A stretch of DNA of 64,000 bases from Mycolicibacterium sp. J2 (lineage in GTDB: Bacteria; Actinomycetota; Actinomycetes; Mycobacteriales; Mycobacteriaceae), in NCBI RefSeq assembly GCF_026240945.1, contig NZ_JAPFPY010000017.1, forward strand, positions 1 through 64,000, in the 5' to 3' direction. The notes beneath the pieces were generated by a model. That model was given only the letters and a program-made list of their open reading frames with translations. It searched no databases and was not told the origin of the DNA. This document shows, piece after piece, positions 28,002 to 41,120 of this stretch. The position numbers and the translations under genes are program-made. Positions within the stretch are counted from its first letter, which is position 1; every line of letters begins with the position of its first letter.

Positions 28002-29594
28002 TCAGTCGCGGGACAGTTGGCCGTCGACGCGGCGCCAGATGCGATCGGGGTTGCCGTCGGCAATGGCGCTGGGCAGCAACGCCGGTGGGACATCCTGGTA
28101 GCACACCGGACGCAGGAAACGCTCGATGGCGCGGGCGCCCACGGAGGTGGTGCGCGCGTCCGAGGTGGCCGGGTACGGTCCGCCGTGCACCATGGCGTAG
28201 CCGACCTCGACACCCGTTGGCCAGCCGTTGAAAAGGATGCGCCCGGCCTTGAGTTCCAGCACGGGTAGCAGCGTGGCCGCGACGCCGTAGTCGGACTCGT
28301 CGGCTTGCACGGTGGCCGTCAGCTGCCCCTCCAGCGCGCCGGCCACGCGCACCATCTCGTCGATGTCGGCGCATCGAACCAGCACGCTGGCGGCGCCGAA
28401 CACCTCGGCCTGCAACGCCTCCGAGGCCAGGAACGTCTCGGCGTCGGCGCTGAAAAGCGCCGCTTGGCAGGATGTTTCGTTGTCTGCAGGCCGGCCCTGA
28501 GCCAACAGCGTTGCCTCGTTGCGCAGGGTGTCCACACCCTTGGCGTATCCGGCGGCGATGCCAGGGGTCAGCATCGGGGTGGCCGCGACGCCGGCCAGTG
28601 CCGCCTCGGCGGCGGCCAGGAAGTCCGTCAGCCCAGGGCTGTCGACGGCCAGCACCAGTCCGGGATTGGTGCAGAACTGGCCGGATCCCATGGTCAGCGA
28701 CCCGACGAAGGCCGCGCCGATCTGCGCGCCACGCGTACGGAGGGCACCGTCGAGCAGGAAGACCGGGTTGACGGCACTCATCTCGGCGTACACCGGGATG
28801 GGTTCCGGACGGGCCGCCGCAGCGGCCACCAATGCCGTTCCGGCATAACGTGATCCGGTGAAGCCGACGGCCTTGACCCGCGGATCGGTGACCAGCGCGG
28901 TGCCCAGACCGGGCCCGGAACCGAACAGCAGCGAGAAAGTGCCCGCGGGCATCCCGGCCTCGGCGACGGCGCGCGTGATGGCCGACCCGACCAATTCGGA
29001 GGTACCCGGATGCGCGTCGTGCGCCTTGACCACCACCGGGCAGCCGGCAGCGAGCGCCGAGGCGGTGTCGCCGCCGGCGACCGAGAAAGCCAGCGGGAAG
29101 TTGCTCGCACCGAAGACCGCGACCGGGCCGAGCGGCACCGCCCGCTGACGGATGTCCGGGCGGGGCAGGGGGCTGCGCTCGGGTTGGGCGGGGTCGATGC
29201 GGGCGCCGTTCCAACTGCCCTCACGCAACACCGCGGCGAACAGGCGCAGCTGGCCGGTGGTGCGGCCCACCTCGCCGGTGATGCGGGCCTCGGGCAAGCC
29301 GCTCTCGGCGACGGCGCGCTGCACCAGTTCGGTCTTGATGGCCTCGATGCCGGCGGCGACGGTCTCCAGGAACTGGGCGCGCTGCTCGGCGGTGGTGGAG
29401 CGGTACGGACCGAATGCCTGCGCGGCCGCCGCGCACGCGGCGTCGACGTGCGACTCGTCGCCGTAGCGGAAGACGGGCTCCAAAGTCTGGCCGGTGGCCG
29501 GGTTGAAGCCGCGGATTTCGGTGCCGGTCCCGGTGACGGGCGTCCCGGCGATGATCATCTGGCCGGTCGGGCGGGCGGTCAGTTGGGTGGTCAC
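28002..29594 (-). CDS. 2,5-dioxopentanoate (alpha-ketoglutarate semialdehyde) dehydrogenase
   Basis: A 530-aa NAD(P)-dependent aldehyde dehydrogenase of the KGSADH subfamily, oxidising 2,5-dioxopentanoate to 2-oxoglutarate and so feeding sugar acids into the TCA cycle. Catalytic Cys is in GSGQFCTNPG, general base Glu in VYAEMSAVNP, and the coenzyme site in PVAVFGASNFPLAFSVAGGD. The start is GTG 29594; homology does not support the upstream extension. It is the first gene of a three-gene operon, 32 bp ahead of KDG dehydratase. Confidence 0.92.
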   Translation of the reverse strand: MTTQLTARPTGQMIIAGTPVTGTGTEIRGFNPATGQTLEPVFRYGDESHVDAACAAAAQAFGPYRSTTAEQRAQFLETVAAGIEAIKTELVQRAVAESGLPEARITGEVGRTTGQLRLFAAVLREGSWNGARIDPAQPERSPLPRPDIRQRAVPLGPVAVFGASNFPLAFSVAGGDTASALAAGCPVVVKAHDAHPGTSELVGSAITRAVAEAGMPAGTFSLLFGSGPGLGTALVTDPRVKAVGFTGSRYAGTALVAAAAARPEPIPVYAEMSAVNPVFLLDGALRTRGAQIGAAFVGSLTMGSGQFCTNPGLVLAVDSPGLTDFLAAAEAALAGVAATPMLTPGIAAGYAKGVDTLRNEATLLAQGRPADNETSCQAALFSADAETFLASEALQAEVFGAASVLVRCADIDEMVRVAGALEGQLTATVQADESDYGVAATLLPVLELKAGRILFNGWPTGVEVGYAMVHGGPYPATSDARTTSVGARAIERFLRPVCYQDVPPALLPSAIADGNPDRIWRRVDGQLSRD

Positions 29595-29681
29595 CCGTCC
29601 AACGCTAGGACGCCCATCCATTCATGTCCAAGACCGATTTGGCACGTACTGATGCGCGAATTGAATGAACACGGGCCTGTA

Positions 29682-30068
29682 TCAGGCCGAGATACGGCCC
29701 CGTTCGGCCAGCCGGCGCAACACATCCTCGCCGAGACCGCGCAGATCCTGCGCGGACGCCGACGCGATCAACGTCACCCCGTCGGCCACCTCGGCCGATT
29801 CGATATCGGCGATCAAGCCGGCCAGGCCGTCGACGGTGCCGGCGTAGCGCACCCCCGCGGTCGTCCCGTCCAGCGATGCCGCCGCCGCGCGCACGTCGCC
29901 GGCGACCGCCACCTCGATATCGAGGATCACCGCCACCCGCTCCGGCCCACCGCGCAGCCGCGCCCGCGCGCGTCTGGCCTGGCCCAGGTCCGCGGCCGCC
30001 ACCCGCACCACGGGTCCTGCGCCGGAGGTCAGTTCGCTCCATGCATCGTCTGCCAGAAATAGCCGCAC
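29682..30068 (-). CDS. Hypothetical protein next to the Pls-type synthetase
   Basis: A 128-aa soluble protein of unknown function. The composition is alpha/beta with alternating Ala/Val strands (PVVRVAAADLGQARRARARL, VAVILDIEVAVAG) and a C-terminal helix DLRGLGEDVLRRLAERG. The pattern loosely recalls the C-terminal part of luciferase-like flavin monooxygenases, but no cofactor motif is present and I do not assert it. It is divergent from the synthetase gene (121-bp gap) and 87 bp from the aldehyde dehydrogenase start. Codon use looks like its neighbours, so it is probably a real gene. Confidence 0.65.
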   Translation of the reverse strand: MRLFLADDAWSELTSGAGPVVRVAAADLGQARRARARLRGGPERVAVILDIEVAVAGDVRAAAASLDGTTAGVRYAGTVDGLAGLIADIESAEVADGVTLIASASAQDLRGLGEDVLRRLAERGRISA

Positions 30069-30189
30069 GGCGCCACCCTAGGCACCGACGGTGCAGGGCC
30101 AAACGGTTGCGATCAGCGAGACCGAATGGGAATGCGCCCGGCCCGTGCGCCGTCACCGGCGCGTCACCGACGCTTAGTAGTTTGTACGG

Positions 30190-34070
<3,881 letters not shown>

Positions 34071-34074
<4 letters not shown>

Positions 34075-35426
34075 GGTCGAACGCCAGGAAGGCCGCGAAG
34101 AAGGCCGCGGGGGCGGCCGCTTCCAGCCCACCTGTCATCGATCCGTACCTGCCGACCAACGGCAATTTCGGGTACCGGGTGTCGCGCTACGAACTGGACC
34201 TGGAATACAAGGTGTCCAGTAACCGGCTCAGCGGGTCGGCGACCATCACCGCGGTGACACTGGCCGAGCTGCGCACCTTCACCCTCGACCTGGCTGCCCC
34301 CCTGAGCGTGACAAAGGTCGCCGTCAACGGGCGCCGGCCGGACCAGTTCCGATGTTCCAACGGCAAGCTGCACATCACGCTGCCCGCCAAGCTCCGAGCC
34401 GGCGCAGCGATGACGATCAGCGTCCGCTACGGCGGGAATCCGCGCCCCATCCGAAGTGTCTGGGGCGAGGTCGGTTTCGAGGAACTCACCAATGGCGCAC
34501 TGGTGGCCGGTCAGCCCAACGGCGCGGCCTCCTGGTTCCCCTGTGACGACCATCCGGCCGCCAAGGCGAGCTTCCGCATCAGGATCGCCACCGACAACCC
34601 CTATTACGCGATTGCCAACGGTGAGCTGGTGTCCCGGCAGAGCCGGGCCAGCCTGAACATCTGGACCTACGAACTCGCCGAGCCCACCTCCACCTATCTG
34701 ATCACCCTGCAGATCGGGATGTACGAACGGCTGCGGCTGCAGAAGAGTCCGGTGTCGATGTACGCGGTGCTGCCGGATCGGTTGCGCCGCAACTTCGATC
34801 ACGATTTCAGCCGTCAGCCGGAGATGATGAAGCTGTTCACGCGACTGTTCGGCCCCTACCCCCTGGCCGACGGATACACCGTCGTGGTGACCGATGACGA
34901 CCTGGAGATCCCCCTTGAGGCGCAAGGTCTTTCGATTTTCGGTGCCAACCACTGCGATGGCAGGCGCAGCTCCGAGCGACTGATCGCCCACGAGATGGCC
35001 CACCAGTGGTTCGGCAATTCGGTGACGGCGCGGCGCTGGCGGGATATCTGGCTGCACGAGGGGTTCGCCTGTTATGCGGAGTGGTTGTGGTCGGAGGAGT
35101 CCGGCGGGCCCACCGCCGACGAGCGGGCCCGCTCGTATCACAAACGCCTGCAGCATTCCCCGCAGAATCTGCTGCTGACCGATCCGGGCCCGGCCGACAT
35201 GTTCGACGACCGCGTGTACAAACGGGGCGCGCTGACCCTGCACGCCCTGCGGTCGACCATCGGTGATGCGAGTTTCTTTGCGCTGCTCAGAGATTGGACC
35301 ACCCGCTACCGGCACAGCACCGCGGTCACCGACGACTTCACCGGGCTGGCCGCCAACCACGCCACCGTGTCGCTGCGCCCACTGTGGGATGCCTGGCTGT
35401 ATTCGACGGCCGTGCCGGATCTGTGA
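34071..35426 (+). CDS. M1-family zinc aminopeptidase coupled to the Pls-type synthetase
   Basis: A 451-aa gluzincin peptidase, short for the M1 family (usually 600-900 aa) because only the N-terminal beta domain and the thermolysin-like catalytic domain are present. The zinc site is HEMAHQWFGN with the third ligand Glu in LHEGFACYAEWLW, 18 residues after the motif. The exopeptidase GxMEN motif appears to be replaced by LEAQGLSIFG. There is no signal peptide. The ATG at 34071 overlaps the synthetase stop (ATGA), so the two are translationally coupled. It may trim or degrade the synthetase product, as exo-type zinc aminopeptidases do in poly-lysine producers. That link is inferred. Confidence 0.88.
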
Positions 35427-35433
35427 CGGCCGG

Positions 35434-36654
35434 ATGACGGAGGGGCCGGTCACGCGGAACAGCGTCGCCAGGGTGGGGGTGGCCACGGTGCTGTCCGCTG
35501 TGTGCGGCTACGCCGTGCTCTACCTGGCGGCCCGCAGTCTGGAACCGGCCGGGTTCTCCCTGTTCGGGGTGTTCTGGGGGGCGTTCGGTCTGGTGACCGG
35601 CGCCGCGTTCGGCCTGCTGCAGGAGTCCACCCGAGAGGTTCGGGCCGCACGGCACACCGCGGCGGACACCGGTCCGCGCACCCAACCGATGCGGGTGGCT
35701 GCCGGGGTGGGGGTGGCAGCGGCCCTCGTCATCGCGGTGAGCGCACCGATGTGGTCGGCGCAGGTGTTCGCGCAATCCAGGTTGCTGTCGGTGGTGCTGT
35801 TGAGTGTCGGGCTGGCCGGCTTCTGTCTGCACGCCACCCTGCTGGGCATGCTCGCGGGGGTGGATCGCTGGAGTCAGTACGGCGCCCTGATGGTGACCGA
35901 CGCCGGGATCCGGGTGCTGGTCGCGGCGGCGAGTTTTCTGGCCGGGTGGGGGTTGACCGGCTATCTGTGGGCGACGGTCGCCGGCTCGGTGGCATGGCTG
36001 ATCCTGCTGTCGGCCTCGCCGGCCAGCCGGGCCGCGGCCAGGCTCGCAACACCGGGTGGGGTGCACACCTTCCTGGCCGGCGCCACCCACTCGATCGCGG
36101 CCGCCGGCGCCAGCGCGATTCTGATCATGGGGTTTCCGGTGCTGCTCAAGGCCACCACCACGCATCTGGGCGCCACCGGCGGGGTGGTGATCCTGGCCGT
36201 CACCCTCACCAGGGCACCGCTGCTGGTTCCGCTGACCGCGCTGCAGGGCAACCTGATCGCCTACTTCGTCGACAAACCGCACGAGCGCATCCGGGCGCTG
36301 GCCACCCCGGTGTTAGTGGTGGCCGTGATCGGGCTGCTCGGCGTGGTCGCCGCCGGACTGGCCGGGCCGTGGCTGCTGCGCACCGCGTTCGGACCCGACT
36401 ATGTGGCCGGTGGTCCGCTGCTGGCCTGGCTGACCGCAGGTGCGGTGGCCATCGCATTGTTGACGCTGACCGGCGCTGCCACCGTGGCCGCCGCCCGGCA
36501 GCGCGCGTACGCGGTCGGGTGGGTGAGCGCCACGGTGGCCGCCACCCTGCTGTTGCTGCTGCCGGTCGGGCTGGAGACCCGGACGATCATCGCGCTGTTG
36601 TGCGGCCCGGTGGTCGGAATCGCCGTGCACCTGACCGCGCTGGCGCGGGGATGA
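35434..36654 (+). CDS. Polytopic membrane protein, flippase-like (Rv3630 type)
   Basis: A 406-aa protein with about twelve membrane spans and the general pattern of polysaccharide/lipid flippases (MOP superfamily): N-terminal ARVGVATVLSAVCGYAVLYL, a central GFPVLLKATTTHLGATG loop and paired helices in the C-terminal half. It corresponds by position to Rv3630, upstream of ppgS. A job moving polyprenyl-phosphate-GalNAc across the membrane fits the neighbours but is unproven. It starts at ATG 35434, 7 bp after the M1 gene, and its stop overlaps ppgS by 4 bp, so it is probably in one transcript with both. Confidence 0.8.
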   Translation: MTEGPVTRNSVARVGVATVLSAVCGYAVLYLAARSLEPAGFSLFGVFWGAFGLVTGAAFGLLQESTREVRAARHTAADTGPRTQPMRVAAGVGVAAALVIAVSAPMWSAQVFAQSRLLSVVLLSVGLAGFCLHATLLGMLAGVDRWSQYGALMVTDAGIRVLVAAASFLAGWGLTGYLWATVAGSVAWLILLSASPASRAAARLATPGGVHTFLAGATHSIAAAGASAILIMGFPVLLKATTTHLGATGGVVILAVTLTRAPLLVPLTALQGNLIAYFVDKPHERIRALATPVLVVAVIGLLGVVAAGLAGPWLLRTAFGPDYVAGGPLLAWLTAGAVAIALLTLTGAATVAAARQRAYAVGWVSATVAATLLLLLPVGLETRTIIALLCGPVVGIAVHLTALARG

Positions 36655-37382
36655 CGCGCGCAGCTTGTAGTCTGATGCGCATCGATACCCCGTACCAGGA
36701 CGTTTGGATCATCGTCCCCGCCTTCAACGAAGCGAGCGTCATCGCCGATGTCGTCGCCGATCTGCGCACCACCTTTCCCAACGTGGTGTGTGTCGACGAC
36801 GGCAGCCGCGACGGCACCGCAGAGGCCGCACATGCCGCCGGCGCGCACCTGGTACGTCATCCGGTCAACCTCGGCCAGGGAGCGGCCATCCAGACCGGTG
36901 TGGAGTACGCCAGGGCACGGCCGGGCGCGGCGGTGTTCGTCACGTTCGACGCCGACGGGCAACACCGGGTCAAGGACGTGATCCGGATGATCGACCGGTT
37001 GGCACCCGGCCGGACCGACGAGGTCGATCTGGTGATCGGCACCCGGTTCGGCGGTACGGTCACCCACACCCCGCCGCTCAAACGAATCATCCTGCGCGTC
37101 GCGGCCGTCGTCAGCCCGCACAGCCGCAGCCTGGGCCTGACCGACGCGCACAACGGCCTGCGCGTGTTCAACAAGAAGGTGGCCGACGAGCTCAACATCA
37201 CCATGAACGGCATGTCGCACGCCGGCGAGTTCATCGCACTGGCGGTCGAAAACCATTGGCGGGTGGCCGAGGAACCGGTGGAGATCCTCTACACCGACTA
37301 TTCCAAGTCCAAGGGCCAGCCGCTGCTCAACGGGGTCAACATCTTGTTCGACGGTCTGCTGCGCGGAAGGATGCCGCGATGA
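36651..37382 (+). CDS. ppgS: Polyprenyl-phospho-N-acetylgalactosaminyl synthase (GT2)
   Basis: A 243-aa family 2 glycosyltransferase that loads GalNAc from UDP-GalNAc onto polyprenyl phosphate for galactosamine decoration of arabinogalactan (function established for M. tuberculosis Rv3631). The GT-A motifs are VWIIVPAFNEASVI, VVCVDDGSRDGT, LGQGAAIQTGVEYA and the metal-binding FDADGQH. The start ATG 36651 overlaps the flippase-like stop (ATGA). ATG 36675 gives a shorter protein beginning MRIDTPYQD. The next gene overlaps it in the same way, and the gene pair is conserved. Confidence 0.88.
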   Translation: MTRAACSLMRIDTPYQDVWIIVPAFNEASVIADVVADLRTTFPNVVCVDDGSRDGTAEAAHAAGAHLVRHPVNLGQGAAIQTGVEYARARPGAAVFVTFDADGQHRVKDVIRMIDRLAPGRTDEVDLVIGTRFGGTVTHTPPLKRIILRVAAVVSPHSRSLGLTDAHNGLRVFNKKVADELNITMNGMSHAGEFIALAVENHWRVAEEPVEILYTDYSKSKGQPLLNGVNILFDGLLRGRMPR

Positions 37383-37726
37383 ACTGGATCCAGGTGCTGC
37401 TGATCGCCTCGGTCATCACGCTGCTGGTGTACCTGTTGCGGTCCCGGCGCAGCGCCCAGGCCAAGGCGTGGGTGAAGCTGGGCTATCTGCTGTTCGTCGT
37501 CGCGGCCGTCTACGCGATCGTGCGACCGGACGACACCACCGTGGTGGCCAATTGGCTGGGCGTGAAACGCGGCGCCGACCTGCTGGAGTACGCCCTGATC
37601 ATCGCGTTCCTGTTCACCACCATCAGCACCTATATGCGGTTCAAGGACCTGGAACTGCGGTATGCGCGGCTGGCGCGGGCGGTGGCCCTGGAATCGGCCC
37701 GTCCACCGGACGAACCCGCTCACTGA
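37379..37726 (+). CDS. Small DUF2304 membrane protein, PpgS partner (Rv3632 type)
   Basis: A 115-aa protein of the DUF2304 family with three hydrophobic segments (WIQVLLIASVITLLVYLL, LGYLLFVVAAVYAIV and LLEYALIIAFLFTTIST), then a charged cytosolic tail. In M. tuberculosis the Rv3632 protein stimulates PpgS activity and probably holds it at the membrane. Translational coupling to ppgS (ATGA overlap) supports the same role here. It ends 7 bp inside the convergent TetR gene. Confidence 0.88.
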   Translation: MNWIQVLLIASVITLLVYLLRSRRSAQAKAWVKLGYLLFVVAAVYAIVRPDDTTVVANWLGVKRGADLLEYALIIAFLFTTISTYMRFKDLELRYARLARAVALESARPPDEPAH

Positions 37727-38304
37727 CCGCTGAGCAGCTTGGTCAGCAGGGCGATCTTGCGGGCTTCCAACTCCGGGTCGGGCAGCACCGGGCGCAGCAT
37801 CGCAGCGCCGTCGAAGGTGTTGGTCAGCAGTGCGGTGACGACGGCGCGACCTTCGGTGGGGAACAGTTCGGCCGACGGTGCCGAGCCGGCCGCCTCGACG
37901 ATCTTGGCGCTGTATTCGGTGAGGACGTCGGCCAGGGTGGCCCGCAGCTTGTCGTCGGTGCGGGCCGCGATCATCAGCTCGTACAACACGGCGTTGGTGT
38001 CGTTGCCGGTGATGTCGCGCAGCACGGTCAGCACGGCGGGCAGCGGCGGTTCCGTGGTCGGGATCTCGGCGACCCGCTTGCTGAACAGTTCCAGTTGACG
38101 GCGCAGCACCTCGTAGGCGGTGGCGGCCATGAAGTCCCCGATGGTCGGGTAATGCCGGAACAGCGCCCCCACCGACAGCCCGGCCCGCTTGCAGATGACC
38201 GCGGCCGACGCTCTGGCATAACCGATTTCGATGATCGTCTCGATACTGGCGTCGAGCAGTCGGGCGACCGTCTGTTCGCGTCGCTGCTGCTGGGTGCGGG
38301 CCAT
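37720..38304 (-). CDS. TetR-family transcriptional regulator
   Basis: A 194-aa regulator with an N-terminal helix-turn-helix (about residues 8-55, including GYARASAAVICKRAGLSVGA and LFRHYPTIGDFMAA). The C-terminal helical domain has no recognised ligand pattern. ATG 38304 shares a base with the stop of the amidohydrolase gene upstream; TTG 38307 is possible. Co-transcription with the amidohydrolase suggests it governs that enzyme or its substrate transport. Confidence 0.92.
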   Translation of the reverse strand: MARTQQQRREQTVARLLDASIETIIEIGYARASAAVICKRAGLSVGALFRHYPTIGDFMAATAYEVLRRQLELFSKRVAEIPTTEPPLPAVLTVLRDITGNDTNAVLYELMIAARTDDKLRATLADVLTEYSAKIVEAAGSAPSAELFPTEGRAVVTALLTNTFDGAAMLRPVLPDPELEARKIALLTKLLSGQ

Positions 38305-40088
38305 CAAACCGTGGCAGGGTACTGCGTCGTCCCGGTGCCCGCCCGCAGGTACCGACCGGACTTGGCTGTCGTTGCGTAGCCGTCGCGGAACTCACCAGCA
38401 CGGAACACCACCTGCCCGTTGACCCCCGTGGCGACCACGGCCGCGTCGTTGCGGTTGACCATGCGGCTCAGCCCGCCGTAGAACGGCACCGTCTCCTCGT
38501 GGTACTCGTTCAGCGAATCGTCAAGGGCGGCAGGGTCGATCACCACGAAGTCGGCCCGGTCACCGCGGCGCAGGGTGCCCGCATCGAGCCCGAACCAGTC
38601 GGCCACCTCGGCGGTGAGCCGGTGCACGGCGTGCTCGGTGGTCAGGAAAGGCCGGCCCGCCCGGTCGGCGTCGCGCACGCGCTTGAGCAGCCGCAGCGCG
38701 TAGTTGTAGAAGGCCATGTTACGAAGGTGCGCACCGGCATCCGAGAATCCCATGTGCACCGACGGCTCCTTGGCCAGCCGGTCCAATTGCTTGGGCCGAT
38801 GGTTGGCCACGACGGTGGTCCACCGCACGTTGCGTTCCCCGTTCTCCACCAGAACGTCGAGGAAGGCGTCCAGCGGGTGCAGGCCCCGCTCGTCGGCGAT
38901 CTGCCCGAAACTCTTGCCGACCAGCGTGGCATCGGGGCATTCGACGATGGTGGCGTCGTGGAAATCGCGGTGCCACAACGCCGGTCCGAGCTTGCGCCGA
39001 TCGAAGGAGCGGTGAAAGCGTCTGCGGTACTCCGGATCGGCGAGCAGCTTGTTGCGTTCGAGTTGATCGCGCAGATGCAGGGCCGCGGTGCCGGCGCCGA
39101 ACTCCTCGAACACCGGCAGATCGATACCGTCGGAATACAATTCGAACGGGACCGGCAGGTGCTGGAAGCGGACCTTGGCGGCCAGCAGCCGGTTCAACAG
39201 TCGGGTACCTCGTCCCAGCACGTGTACCGCACCGGGTGAGGACTTGGCGTCGGCAGAGACCAGCAGGCTCATCTTCACGCCGCGGCGCCGACCGAACAGG
39301 GTGCTGCTCTCCAGGAAGAAGTTCAGCGCCTCTTGCACTTTCGCGACGTTCGGCGCGCTCTGCAGGATGCGCCCGCGCTTGCGCAGCACCTTGATCAGCC
39401 GTCGGCGTTCCCGCCAGGTGGCGAAGGTGGACGGCAGCGCACGTGACCGGAACCGGTCACCGTCGAGCTTGTCGATGGCCGCGTCCATCCCGGACAGCCC
39501 CAGCATCCCGGCGTCCAGCGCCGCGTCCAGCCGGGCGGCCATGGTCTCCAGTTCGGCATCGGTGGGAACCACATCGCGCGTGGTGGCGCGGTCCAGACCG
39601 AGCACCGAGGCCCGCAGGTCCGAATGCCCCAGCAGCGACGCGACATTCGGGCCGAGTGGCAGCGCGTCGATGGCGTCCACATACTCGGCCGGGGTCGACC
39701 ACGTCTTGTGGCCTTGCAGGGCGCCCAGCACGTATTGGCGCGGGACGGCCTCGACCCGACTGAACAGGTCCGCGGCGTCCTCGCTGTCGGCGTACACCGT
39801 CGACAACGAGCACATGCCCAGCAGCACGGTGGTGACACCGTGGCGCACGGACTCACGGAGGCCAGGATCGAGCAGCACCTCGGCGTCGTAGTGGGTGTGC
39901 ACGTCGATGAACCCCGGCACGACCCATTTGCCCGCCGCGTCGATCACCTCCGGGCAACCGGTCTCGTCGAGCGGCCCGGACGACACGTCGACGACGACAC
40001 CGTCGCGGATCCCGAGAGTGCGGACCAGCGGGGCCCGTCCCGTTCCGTCGAACCAGAGACCGTCGCGGATGATCACGTCATGGGGCAT
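38304..40088 (-). CDS. N-acyl-D-amino-acid deacylase-like amidohydrolase
   Basis: A 594-aa metal-dependent amidohydrolase of the D-aminoacylase/dihydroorotase-like class. The N-terminal beta domain leads into the metal motif FIDVHTHYD (near residue 62). Later histidines are in GHSDLR and ANHRPKQ, and the catalytic Asp in GFSDAGAH, which the family uses for substrate hydrolysis. The C-terminal GDRADFVVIDP re-forms the beta sandwich. Mycobacteria have several such proteins, mostly of unknown substrate. It is first in an operon with a TetR regulator. ATG 40088 is preferred to GTG 40091. Confidence 0.86.
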   Translation of the reverse strand: MPHDVIIRDGLWFDGTGRAPLVRTLGIRDGVVVDVSSGPLDETGCPEVIDAAGKWVVPGFIDVHTHYDAEVLLDPGLRESVRHGVTTVLLGMCSLSTVYADSEDAADLFSRVEAVPRQYVLGALQGHKTWSTPAEYVDAIDALPLGPNVASLLGHSDLRASVLGLDRATTRDVVPTDAELETMAARLDAALDAGMLGLSGMDAAIDKLDGDRFRSRALPSTFATWRERRRLIKVLRKRGRILQSAPNVAKVQEALNFFLESSTLFGRRRGVKMSLLVSADAKSSPGAVHVLGRGTRLLNRLLAAKVRFQHLPVPFELYSDGIDLPVFEEFGAGTAALHLRDQLERNKLLADPEYRRRFHRSFDRRKLGPALWHRDFHDATIVECPDATLVGKSFGQIADERGLHPLDAFLDVLVENGERNVRWTTVVANHRPKQLDRLAKEPSVHMGFSDAGAHLRNMAFYNYALRLLKRVRDADRAGRPFLTTEHAVHRLTAEVADWFGLDAGTLRRGDRADFVVIDPAALDDSLNEYHEETVPFYGGLSRMVNRNDAAVVATGVNGQVVFRAGEFRDGYATTAKSGRYLRAGTGTTQYPATV

Positions 40089-40137
40089 CACGCGAGCCTA
40101 GGTTAGATAGCGAGCGCTCACAATCTTTTTGACGGAA

Positions 40138-41073
40138 TCAATTGTCGCGGAAATAGTCGACCGTCCGCTCGATGCCCTCGTCGATGCCCACCTGCGGGCG
40201 CCAGCCCAGCACCTGCGCCGCGCGGCTGATGTCCAGCTGTGACTTGCGCAGATCCCCCAGCCGCGGCGGCAGGAATTCCGGATCGTCGGGGGCTCCGGCC
40301 GCCTTGGCAATCGCGGTGTGCAGGTCGCGGACGGTGGTGCTGACACCGGTGCCGATGTTGAACCGCTGCCCGCTGCCGGCCTCCCCGGCCGCCTTGATGA
40401 AGGCGTCCACCACGTCGTCGACGTAGACGTAATCGCGGCTGTCGGTGCCGTCACCGAAGATCTTGGTGGATTGTCCGGCCAGCAGCGCCTTGGCGAAGAT
40501 CGCCACGACTCCCGCCTCCCCGTGCGGATCCTGGCGCGGGCCATAGACGTTGCCGGGCGCGATATGCGAGGAGTCCAGCCCGTACAGATTGCGGAACATG
40601 TTGAGGTACACCTCGCCGGCCACCTTGCTTGCCGCGTACGGCGACGCCGGGTCGGTGGGCACATCCTCATCGGTTGGGTACACCGACGGGGTGCCGTAGA
40701 CCGAACCGCCGGAGCTGGTGTGCACGATCTTGCGGACACCGTGGGCGCGGGCAGCCTCGGCCAACCGGATGGTGCCCACGACGTTGACCGTCGCGTCGAA
40801 TTGCGGGTTGTCCACCGAGTGCCGCACCGAGATCTGCGCGGCCAGGTGGAAGATCACCTCCGGCTTGGCGTCGGCAATGATGGCGCCGAGGTCGGCGTCG
40901 ACGATATCGGCCTCGATGAAAGTGCCGTTCGGATGAGCTTCCGCCGAGGTCAGGTTGGGTCGTCGGCCGGTGCTGAGATCATCGATGCCCACCACGGTGT
41001 GCCCGTCGGCGAGCAAACGATCGACGAGGGTTGATCCGATGAATCCGGCTGCCCCGGTGACGAGTGTGCGCAC
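40138..41073 (-). CDS. galE1: UDP-galactose 4-epimerase
   Basis: A 311-aa short-chain dehydrogenase/reductase that interconverts UDP-Glc and UDP-Gal, supplying galactan for the cell wall (Rv3634c equivalent by position and sequence). The NAD motif GAAGFIGSTLVDRLL is at residue 7, catalytic Ser/Thr in HTSSGGSVYG, and the Tyr-x3-Lys pair in SPYAASKVAGE. The C-terminal FNIGTGVSTTVRDLH matches the substrate-binding half. The length is typical. It may equally epimerise UDP-GlcNAc to UDP-GalNAc for nearby ppgS, which is inference. Confidence 0.92.
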   Translation of the reverse strand: MRTLVTGAAGFIGSTLVDRLLADGHTVVGIDDLSTGRRPNLTSAEAHPNGTFIEADIVDADLGAIIADAKPEVIFHLAAQISVRHSVDNPQFDATVNVVGTIRLAEAARAHGVRKIVHTSSGGSVYGTPSVYPTDEDVPTDPASPYAASKVAGEVYLNMFRNLYGLDSSHIAPGNVYGPRQDPHGEAGVVAIFAKALLAGQSTKIFGDGTDSRDYVYVDDVVDAFIKAAGEAGSGQRFNIGTGVSTTVRDLHTAIAKAAGAPDDPEFLPPRLGDLRKSQLDISRAAQVLGWRPQVGIDEGIERTVDYFRDN

Positions 41074-41120
41074 GGGCTCACTCTAACGAGCACAGATGTG
41101 CGTCCGTACAGTCGGCGACG

